From Bacteriovoracaceae bacterium UBA4573 (GTDB lineage Bacteria > Bdellovibrionota > UBA1018 > UBA923), in NCBI GenBank assembly GCA_002387735.1, contig DGKJ01000048.1:18157-25641 (forward strand): a stretch of DNA of 7,485 nt, read 5' to 3'. A program made the position numbers and the translations under genes. Shown piece after piece: positions 1 through 5,339 of the stretch (position 1 is its first letter; each line of letters opens with the position of its first letter). The notes below the pieces were generated by a model. That model made no database searches. It was not told the DNA's origin and saw only the letters and a program-made list of their open reading frames with translations.

Positions 1-234
1 CACCCCGCCGAGTGTTCGAATGCCTTTAGCCCCCATCGAACTGCGATCGCAGATCAATCCTACATGCCCTTCGGGAATCGCCATGGCTATTCCGGTGGCA
101 ACCTTGGCCGGCTCATGTGGGTTGAGCGTTACGTCGCCAATGCAAAATAAATCTAGGCCCGCATCACCAGGGTGCGCACGACCCGGAAGACGCGCGTCGG
201 GGTTGAGTTTTTGAACAGGAAGTTGAGTCGTCAT
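1..234 (-). CDS. dut: dUTP diphosphatase (dUTPase), N-terminal part, cut by window edge
   Basis: The enzyme hydrolyses dUTP to dUMP and pyrophosphate in the cytoplasm, keeping uracil out of DNA and feeding dTMP synthesis. The 78 visible residues start MTTQLPVQKLNPDARLPGRA. They contain trimeric dUTPase motif 1 (AGLDL, residues 25-29), motif 2 in the form DRSSMG (63-68), and the beginning of motif 3 (LGGV, 75-78), where the sequence leaves the window. About half of a typical 145-150 residue protein is present. The ATG is preceded by a good ribosome binding site (ACGGAG about 8 bases upstream). The gene starts 27 bases after the stop of the secreted-protein gene at 262-795 on the same strand, so the two are probably co-transcribed. 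Family assignment is firm; the missing half, including the rest of the motif 3 active-site loop, cannot be checked here. Confidence 0.93.
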   Translation of the reverse strand, partial: MTTQLPVQKLNPDARLPGRAHPGDAGLDLFCIGDVTLNPHEPAKVATGIAMAIPEGHVGLICDRSSMGAKGIRTLGGV

Positions 235-261
235 GATTGGTTTCTCCGTGTATTCCGAGTA

Positions 262-795
262 CTAAAAATACCAACCAATGGCAACGCCAGGAAGTACAAC
301 AACCTCGCCATTAGGCACGGTGACACCTAGGTTTGCTCCAAGATGAAACCCCTCTTCGTTTACCCAGTCGACCCCCCCTTGAATATAAGGGATCAGGCCA
401 TTCGAAAACTGTAGGTCCCAAAATAGAAACTTTCCCTCTGATCCGTTCATGTAGGAAAGCCCACCACCCACGTACATAGCCACACTTTCGGGTGATAGAA
501 AAATTTTTGTATCGAGCGCATAGGTCATCCACTGACCAGCTTCACCAATGGCTAAAGAAAGCCTCGCGTCGTCATGCACATGAAATCCGATCATTAGTCC
601 GCCATAAGAAGGCACCGGTTGACCAAGTGCGAAATCGAATCCGGAAAAATGATTGGCCCGTGTTCCGCCGTCGGACGTCACACTTTCCTGAATGGGCTGA
701 AATTTACTCGGTGGCGCTTTACGATTTTGCGCAAAAGCGAGGTTGGTACCCAAAATAAAAATGATCATTATCCCGAGCCGCGCTGGCTTACTCAT
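262..795 (-). CDS. Small secreted protein, probable outer-membrane beta-barrel, function unknown
   Basis: The 177-residue product starts MSKPARLGIMIIFILG and has a classic signal peptide: basic n-region, hydrophobic core, and a likely signal peptidase I site after LAFA. The mature part, about 155 residues, alternates short hydrophobic and polar stretches rich in Gly, Tyr, Phe and Trp (for example MYVGGGLSYM and YIQGGVDW). It ends in GWYF with a C-terminal Phe, the usual insertion signal of outer-membrane barrels. The size suits an eight-stranded barrel; that is inference. I do not recognise a named family. ATG at 795 is chosen because it gives a compact signal peptide; an in-frame TTG at 804 would add three residues, and neither start has a strong ribosome binding site. 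It lies immediately upstream of dut and is divergent from the SDR gene at 834, with under 40 bases for both promoters. Confidence 0.8.
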   Translation of the reverse strand: MSKPARLGIMIIFILGTNLAFAQNRKAPPSKFQPIQESVTSDGGTRANHFSGFDFALGQPVPSYGGLMIGFHVHDDARLSLAIGEAGQWMTYALDTKIFLSPESVAMYVGGGLSYMNGSEGKFLFWDLQFSNGLIPYIQGGVDWVNEEGFHLGANLGVTVPNGEVVVLPGVAIGWYF

Positions 796-833
796 ATGAC
801 TCAAGTGTACAATATTTCTGGGGGAATGTATTC

Positions 834-1712
834 GTGCGAACCATCATGGTAATCGGTGCCAATGGCTTTTTGGGCTCCTCGATTGTAAATTATTTCGGAA
901 AAAAGCATAAAGTTATCGCACTATTCAATAAGCACATTCTTCGATTTCCGGGTACCACCCACTTTAATTACAATCTGAGCGACCGCGACTATATGAAGCG
1001 AATTATTTCGCTCACTAAACCCGACACCATAATATACTGCGCTGGAATCAACGACTTCGTAGAGTGTGCAAAAAATCAACGAATGGCCGAGGCCGTGAAT
1101 TCCTACGGCCCCACACTTATTTCATCGGCTGCTGACACGGTTCAGCATCGATTTATCTATCTATCAACCGCTTTCGTTTACGATGGCAAACGCGGCAACT
1201 ATCTAGAAACCGACGTAGTGCTTCCCCAGAGCGCCTTCGGTAAGTACAAGCTTGCTGGAGAAAACTATGTACGAAGTAAGTTTATGACATATACCGTCAT
1301 GCGACTTTCTCCGGTTTACGGGCTGGGAACCATTTATCACCCGAGCCAATTTGATCAAATTAGAATGAAGCTTCAACGCGGCGAACGGGTAGAACTGCCA
1401 CAAAACGAGATGCATTCATTTCTCTTTGTCGATATTGCCATGCGGGGGCTCGAATGGGTCATTACCCAGGAATCGCGAAATCGAACCTATAATCTGGGTG
1501 GATTAACCAAAGTTACTTGGTTCGATTTTGGAAAATTAATTGCCGAGTCGTTTGGTTTTAATCCCGATCTAGTCATGCCCGCGAAAGGTAACTTCGAAGA
1601 GGACGTCGACTTTTCCCTCAATGGCACAGACTTAGTGCGGTTGTCACAGGTCGATCCCTTGATCATGGAGCAGGGCCTTGATCTGCTTAAGCAGCAATTG
1701 ATTCGCCGATGA
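834..1712 (+). CDS. RmlD-like extended SDR / NAD(P)-dependent sugar-nucleotide epimerase-reductase family protein
   Basis: The 292-residue protein has an N-terminal Rossmann fold with the extended-SDR glycine motif GANGFLG (residues 8-14), a second-strand region ending near residue 48, IIYCAG (67-71), and STAFVYDG (111-118), equivalent to STDYVFDG of dTDP-4-dehydrorhamnose reductases. It then has FGKYKLAGE (135-143), where family members normally read YGxxKLAGE. Length and layout fit the RmlD/NAD-dependent epimerase family, which acts on nucleotide-linked sugars; the true substrate cannot be read from the sequence. Lys139 and Thr112 are present, but the catalytic Tyr position is Phe135, so ordinary reductase chemistry is doubtful. 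A non-catalytic role, as in MAT2B-type RmlD homologues, is possible. The start is GTG at 834, with GGGGGA at 820-825 as ribosome binding site; an internal ATG at 846 lacks one. A possible -10 box, TACAAT, is at 808-813. It stands alone on its strand, and its last 69 bases overlap the convergent gene. Confidence 0.9.
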   Translation: MRTIMVIGANGFLGSSIVNYFGKKHKVIALFNKHILRFPGTTHFNYNLSDRDYMKRIISLTKPDTIIYCAGINDFVECAKNQRMAEAVNSYGPTLISSAADTVQHRFIYLSTAFVYDGKRGNYLETDVVLPQSAFGKYKLAGENYVRSKFMTYTVMRLSPVYGLGTIYHPSQFDQIRMKLQRGERVELPQNEMHSFLFVDIAMRGLEWVITQESRNRTYNLGGLTKVTWFDFGKLIAESFGFNPDLVMPAKGNFEEDVDFSLNGTDLVRLSQVDPLIMEQGLDLLKQQLIRR

Positions 1713-2243
1713 TTTTTTCAATTGCCGAGAAGCCTTTACGAATTCGATAAAGAAGTATTTCACAAGGCGTTCGGGGTTCACCTTTTCACCTTGATACGTC
1801 CAGCTCACATCCATAAACGGGCCCATTTGAGCAATGATATCGTGGCTTTGTTTTTGAGAGGTTGACGAACCGTCGGCCGCCAGATCGTTGCGAGTGTGTT
1901 GAGTAAAAGTTGCGTTGATAATGCCGTGAGCTGAATTTGAAAACACCAGTTTTACGTTGTTACGAAAAACCATAAAATCAGCCGGAGTATTGGTGATGCC
2001 GTAAATTTTGGCTTCACTGAAGCGAGAATTATTCTCGCTATACCCATTGAAACTCTTGGCAAACATTGTGAACAGATCGCGCAGATCTTCGAGAAACCCG
2101 ATTGTGCTCTCCTCGATGAGCTGCTTGGGATCAAGTCCCGCCATATCATTTATGGTGCTATTCGCATCAGGGTTGATTTCGTTTTTAGCAAGCTCGTGAA
2201 TCCAACCGAGTTCTGTCGAAAGAACGTTTTTTGAAGTAGCCAT
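1644..2243 (-). CDS. Conserved-looking cytoplasmic protein of unknown function
   Basis: The 199-residue product starts MATSKNVLSTELGWIHELAK. It has no signal peptide and no membrane segment. Residues up to about 80 look mainly helical (KQLIEESTIGFLEDLRDLFTM). Residues about 80-160 look like beta strands (IYGITNTPADFMVFRNNVKL, GIINATFTQH, MDVSWTYQGEKV). The C-terminus is again helical and basic (LVKYFFIEFVKASRQLKK onward). I do not recognise the family. The ATG at 2243 is preferred because GAGG lies six bases upstream; an in-frame GTG at 2255 would add four residues but has no better site. The start is only about 35 bases downstream of the 3' end of the 6S RNA on the same strand, with no separate promoter evident, so read-through from the 6S promoter may drive it. 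Its 3' end overlaps the SDR gene by 69 bases tail to tail. Coding is supported by the long open frame and the start context. Confidence 0.82.
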   Translation of the reverse strand: MATSKNVLSTELGWIHELAKNEINPDANSTINDMAGLDPKQLIEESTIGFLEDLRDLFTMFAKSFNGYSENNSRFSEAKIYGITNTPADFMVFRNNVKLVFSNSAHGIINATFTQHTRNDLAADGSSTSQKQSHDIIAQMGPFMDVSWTYQGEKVNPERLVKYFFIEFVKASRQLKKSSANQLLLKQIKALLHDQGIDL

Positions 2244-2278
2244 CCGTAACCTCACTCAAAAAGCTGGCAAAATTTAGT

Positions 2279-2450
2279 TGGGCGCGAGGCAAGGGGGAGC
2301 CTGTTTGAAACCCGCGACTCTGACAGGTGGGCGCCGTTTAACCGCTTTAGGCTTCCTGATTGAACAGGCTTGCTCACCACGATTAGGCACAGCTCCCTTA
2401 CGAACGAATTGTAGGTTCAAACCGTTTACACCCCGGGCCTCGCGTGCCCA
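2279..2450 (-). ncRNA. ssrS: 6S RNA, regulator of the housekeeping RNA polymerase
   Basis: 6S RNA mimics an open promoter and sequesters sigma70-type RNA polymerase in slow-growing cells. Read on the minus strand, the ends form a closing stem: 2450-2437 pairs with 2290-2279 (TGGGC plus GCGAGGC against GCCTCGCG-CCCA, with a two-base bulge). A second stem forms between GTTTGAA on the 5' side and TTCAAAC on the 3' side, and the strands between these stems and the apical arm are largely unpaired, as in the 6S central bubble. The apical arm contains TGGTGAGCAAGCC, then a CCTG/CAGG hairpin, then GGAAGCCTAAA. This closely follows E. coli 6S RNA (TGGTGAGCATGCTCGG, then GAGAAGCCTTAAA). Predicted length is about 172 nt, against 184 in E. 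coli. A TATGAT box sits at the right distance for a start at 2450. Ends are predicted, not measured. No separate T-tract hairpin follows; the closing stem plus AACTAAATTTT may stop transcription weakly. Confidence 0.9.
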
Positions 2451-2456
2451 GTTACG

Positions 2457-2485
2457 ATCATAGCACAGGATTTGACACGCTTCAT
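2457..2485 (-). promoter_or_regulatory. Predicted sigma70-type promoter of 6S RNA
   Basis: On the minus strand the -10 box is TATGAT at 2462-2457 (five of six consensus bases). It lies seven bases before the predicted 6S start at 2450. The -35 region at 2485-2480 (ATGAAG) is weak and is 17 bases away. The position match with the independently predicted RNA end is the main support. Confidence 0.6.
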
Positions 2486-2501
2486 AGCGGGGTGGGATAC
2501 T
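2472..2501 (+). promoter_or_regulatory. Predicted sigma70-type promoter of the response regulator gene
   Basis: A perfect -35 hexamer TTGACA at 2472-2477 is followed after 18 bases by GATACT at 2496-2501 (four of six matches to TATAAT). Transcription would start near 2508, giving a leader of only about 11 bases, with AGGA at 2511-2514 ahead of the ATG at 2519. The -35 box lies inside the spacer of the opposing 6S promoter, and the 6S -35 region lies inside this promoter's spacer. Confidence 0.6.
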
Positions 2502-2518
2502 ATTTAAGATAGGATGCT

Positions 2519-3664
2519 ATGGGAAAAAAACTCCTCGTCGCCGATGACAGCGCCACAATACAGAAAGTAATCAAGCTCGCGCTTTCTTCAGAAGGCTATG
2601 ACATATTGGCTGTTTCTGATGGGCGCGAAGCAGTGCGTGCTATTCAAGAGGAACGGCCAGACATCGTACTGATCGACGTTGCGCTCTCAAATGGCGATGC
2701 TTACACCGTAAAAAAGGCAATAAACCAAGATTCGTCGCTCGCGGGAATTCGCTTTATTTTGATGGCTAGTGCCTTTGAAAAAGTAGACGAAAAGGCGGCC
2801 TCTGGGGCCCGTTTCGATTCTCGTTTAATCAAACCCTTTGATCCCTCGCATTTGCGCAAAATGATCTCTGATCTTTTAAAGTCGCCGGCGACACCGACCG
2901 CCGCGCCCCCCCCGCCCGCTGAAGTACCAGTAGGTGGTGCGGTCACAGTGGAGCTTTCCACCGAAGATGAAGCGCAGGCTAAAGAAATTAGTGATTTTAT
3001 TGCAGTAACACCGCCGGCGCCCCCGCAATCTGTTCCCGAGATAACGGTATTCGATGGAATGGAATCTACCCCAAGTGAAGTAGAAGCCGAAAGCGATGTT
3101 GGCGAGGAAGAAGACCTAGAAGCCACCCAAGCTTTAACTCACGAAGAAGCGCGCGCACTTGAAAATGACATTCGGGACCTCACGGAATCTACTATTAAAA
3201 TGTCGGAACCAGACGAGTTGGAGTGGAGTCTTAACGATGACAAAAAAATGCGCACCGCTCCAGTCCGTAGTTCCCGTAGCGAAACAGAGGCGAGTTTTGA
3301 CGGCGAAAAAACGGTTGAGCTGGCTAAGGTTGATCTAACTGGTCGTCGCGGAATAGTGTCGGCACCGACCAAAGCTTTTGATGATGGCGGTAGCAATTTT
3401 TTGAAAATAGGCCTGGAACAAAGTGCTCGCGGCTCAGACGCCACGAGAACGACAAACATAATGTCGCCACAAAGTTCGACCGACGAAAGTCCTAGCAAGA
3501 ATTCCAATACCAGTGGCACCCTGCCCTTTTCGCAACAAGAGCTCGAAGTATTTGTTCAAAAAGATATTCAGGAAGTTATAGAAAGACTTGCTAAGGAAAT
3601 GGTGCCCAAAATTGCTGAGAATCTAATTAGAAAAGAGATCGAAAAGATTCTTTCGGAACCATAA
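2519..3664 (+). CDS. Response regulator with receiver domain, long disordered linker and helical tail (RomR-like)
   Basis: Residues 1-120 form a complete receiver domain: acidic pair Asp9-Asp10, phospho-acceptor Asp53 (VLIDVALSNGD), Ser84 in the Thr/Ser position and Lys105 (IKPFD). The usual switch aromatic three residues before the Lys is Arg102. Residues about 121-335 are low-complexity: Pro/Ala-rich near 124-140, then very acidic (EEEDLEATQALTHEEARA), then Ser/Thr-rich. No DNA-binding or enzymatic output domain is visible. Residues about 337-381 form a helical tail with VPKIAENLIRKEIEKIL. This arrangement matches RomR of Myxococcus and Bdellovibrio, a cell-pole protein working with the MglA GTPase, and the tail also recalls the PopZ C-terminal region. 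The RomR link is from memory of the architecture and not proven; other Deltaproteobacteria-type regulators share this tail. The gene is single, with its own promoter shared back to back with 6S RNA. Its stop is two bases from the stop of convergent birA. Confidence 0.9.
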   Translation: MGKKLLVADDSATIQKVIKLALSSEGYDILAVSDGREAVRAIQEERPDIVLIDVALSNGDAYTVKKAINQDSSLAGIRFILMASAFEKVDEKAASGARFDSRLIKPFDPSHLRKMISDLLKSPATPTAAPPPPAEVPVGGAVTVELSTEDEAQAKEISDFIAVTPPAPPQSVPEITVFDGMESTPSEVEAESDVGEEEDLEATQALTHEEARALENDIRDLTESTIKMSEPDELEWSLNDDKKMRTAPVRSSRSETEASFDGEKTVELAKVDLTGRRGIVSAPTKAFDDGGSNFLKIGLEQSARGSDATRTTNIMSPQSSTDESPSKNSNTSGTLPFSQQELEVFVQKDIQEVIERLAKEMVPKIAENLIRKEIEKILSEP

Positions 3665-3675
3665 ATTTAAGAATC
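3646..3675 (-). terminator. Weak candidate terminator for birA across the convergent stops
   Basis: GATTCTT at 3646-3652 and AAGAATC at 3669-3675 form a perfect 7-bp inverted repeat with a 16-base loop spanning both stop codons. On the minus strand it is followed by a T-rich run (TTTTCGATCTCTTTTC). The stem is AT-rich and the loop long, so it would be weak. On the plus strand there is no T-tract after it. Confidence 0.25.
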
Positions 3676-4419
3676 AACTTGGGTTAAAAATACTAATTCC
3701 CCCGCCCGTTCCCCTTCTAAAATTCGCACCTTCAGGCAACCCTCTTCTGTGAGTTCATGAACCCGTGCGCGCACCATGGTTTGGGGGCTATTTCGAACGT
3801 CGAGCTCAAAGAAAGAGTCCAGGCGGGCATAATGATTCCACTTCTGGCTCCAATAAGTCCGATCAATCGGGGGTGTGGCTGCCGCTACTAAAAGCGAGGC
3901 CCATGAATTTAGAAATCGATTGCGAAAATCACGTAAAGAAATTTGAAACGAACTATCTTCTAACATTTCAGCGATCGAAGTGGTGTTGCGGTCAATCCGA
4001 GGGCTAGAAGCCAAATTAAGGCCGATTCCGACCACAACCCCCGCAAGCTCCGACCCCTGAAACCGTGACTCACAGAGTATACCCCCAATTTTGGAAGTAC
4101 CCACATATAGGTCATTGGGCCATTTCAACCGCAACCTTTCGGCTAGACCTAAGTCAATCGCGGCAATGGCTTCATGAGCACAAATTCCTGCAAGTACGGG
4201 AATCCATGTAATCTGTTCTGGTGGTAGCGCCGGCTTGAAAATGAGCGTGGCCAAAATTTGCAAACCAGGGGCGGTTGACCAGACCCGCCCTTGCCTGCCT
4301 CGTCCATTAGTCTGCGAATCAGTGCTAACTAGAGCGGGCCACTGAGTGTTGGGGATTTTCCAGGCTTCGTCGTTGGTAGAAGCGCAAGATTCCATTTTTT
4401 TGAAATAAAAATTGTTCAT
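3667..4419 (-). CDS. birA: Biotin--[acetyl-CoA-carboxylase] ligase, monofunctional
   Basis: This enzyme activates biotin with ATP to biotinyl-AMP and attaches it to a lysine of the biotin carrier protein of acetyl-CoA carboxylase, and of other biotin enzymes, in the cytoplasm. The 250-residue protein shows the BPL catalytic domain: STN (14-16), the adenylate-binding loop GRGRQGRVW (39-47), KWPND (99-103), KIGGILCE with the conserved Lys110, and VVGIGLN (129-135). A small C-terminal domain occupies about residues 195-250. There is no N-terminal helix-turn-helix, so unlike E. coli BirA it should not act as the biotin repressor (class I ligase). The start is fixed by the ATGA overlap with the nadC stop, so translation is probably coupled to nadC. 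Confidence 0.95.
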   Translation of the reverse strand: MNNFYFKKMESCASTNDEAWKIPNTQWPALVSTDSQTNGRGRQGRVWSTAPGLQILATLIFKPALPPEQITWIPVLAGICAHEAIAAIDLGLAERLRLKWPNDLYVGTSKIGGILCESRFQGSELAGVVVGIGLNLASSPRIDRNTTSIAEMLEDSSFQISLRDFRNRFLNSWASLLVAAATPPIDRTYWSQKWNHYARLDSFFELDVRNSPQTMVRARVHELTEEGCLKVRILEGERAGELVFLTQVDS

Positions 4420-5297
4420 GAAAAATCAAAAAGCAAAGATAGATCTGCTGCCGGAGACGAATGAGTGATGGCACCCATGGAAACATAATCAACCCCTGTT
4501 TCGGCGTATGCGCGAACAGTTTCGAGATTGATGTTACCCGAAGCTTCCAGCTCCACCGCACTACCAAAAAGGTTCACGGCCTTTTGCACATCGGCAACGC
4601 TGAAATTGTCGAGCATTACTCGATTAGGCTTATTTTCCATGGCATATTTGAGTTCAATGAAATTCGAAACTTCAATTTCTACAAAAGAGGCTTGATCTCG
4701 AAATTTGGCTATACCGTCTTTTAAATGCTGCAATGACTGGGAAGCCCGTAAATGATTTTCTTTCACCAAAATGGCATCAGATAGGCTTTTGCGATGCGGA
4801 TAAGCGCCTCCCACGAGCGTTGCATAAATATCGGTTAAACGGTGGCCGGGAACCGTTTTTCGAGTATGTAGCAGTTTGCAGTTAGTTCCTTCTAAGAGCG
4901 TAACGATTTGGCGAGTATGAGAAGCAATGCCACACATGCGCATAAGAAAATTTAAAATGGTTCTTTCAGTACGTAGGATTGCGTTGGCAGAGCCTTCCAA
5001 AATTATCCAAGGTGCTTTATCACCAAGGCTTGCGCCGTCGTCGGCTAGTATAGACACAGTGACTTTTTCGGAAAACCCGGCTCGCTGAAGGACTTTTCGA
5101 GACAGTATCCCGCCTGCGGCAATTGTGGTTTTTTTAGCAATTACGGTGGCGCGCACAGTTCGGCCAACTTCGGCGCAACCAGTTGCAAGGGTGGTGAGGT
5201 CGTTAGAAATTCCGTCTTCAAGCAACGAGAGATCAATGAGGTTATCCACCAGTGAATCATTTAATAAATCTGGCAGTAAGTTCTTCAAATCGCCCAT
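4416..5297 (-). CDS. nadC: Nicotinate-nucleotide pyrophosphorylase (carboxylating), quinolinate phosphoribosyltransferase
   Basis: NadC converts quinolinate and PRPP to nicotinate mononucleotide, CO2 and pyrophosphate, the last dedicated step of de novo NAD synthesis. The 293-residue protein has the helical/beta N-terminal region with LLEDGISNDLTT (25-36), ERTILNFL (111-118), TRKTVPGHR (145-153), HR (168-169), DAILVKENH (174-182), EIEV (207-210), VMLDNFS (227-233) and the C-terminal barrel segment LEASGNI (250-256). The quinolinate-contacting residues known from the Mycobacterium enzyme align with Arg112, Arg146, Lys147, His168, Arg169 and Lys179, all kept. The normally conserved EKYA and GGGxNHR are here DIYA and GGAYPHR, so this is a diverged member. 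The ATG start has no strong ribosome binding site. A weak promoter (TTTACA at 5331-5326, TAGAAG at 5309-5304) may lie just upstream. It is the first gene of the pair with birA and is divergent from the amidase gene. Confidence 0.94.
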   Translation of the reverse strand: MGDLKNLLPDLLNDSLVDNLIDLSLLEDGISNDLTTLATGCAEVGRTVRATVIAKKTTIAAGGILSRKVLQRAGFSEKVTVSILADDGASLGDKAPWIILEGSANAILRTERTILNFLMRMCGIASHTRQIVTLLEGTNCKLLHTRKTVPGHRLTDIYATLVGGAYPHRKSLSDAILVKENHLRASQSLQHLKDGIAKFRDQASFVEIEVSNFIELKYAMENKPNRVMLDNFSVADVQKAVNLFGSAVELEASGNINLETVRAYAETGVDYVSMGAITHSSPAADLSLLFDFS

Positions 5298-5339
5298 GGG
5301 GCACTTCTATCGCAGTCAGGGTTAATGTAAAGTAATGTT

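Noticed and set aside
20..214. 64-codon plus-strand open frame at the left end
   Set aside because: It is antisense to the dUTPase frame, which carries motifs 1 and 2. The plus-strand product resembles no family.
2279..2450. Signal recognition particle RNA, RNase P RNA or tmRNA as the identity of the structured RNA
   Set aside because: The SRP GGAAGCAG loop, the RNase P start motif and a tRNA-like end are absent, and the 6S apical block fits on the minus strand.
2278..2463. 61-codon plus-strand open frame
   Set aside because: It lies antisense across the 6S RNA and its composition follows the RNA stems. It has no ribosome binding site.
2701..3519. Long minus-strand frames opposite the response regulator
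   Set aside because: They are Ser/Ala-rich shadows of the Pro/Glu/Ser-rich linker codons, without start signals.
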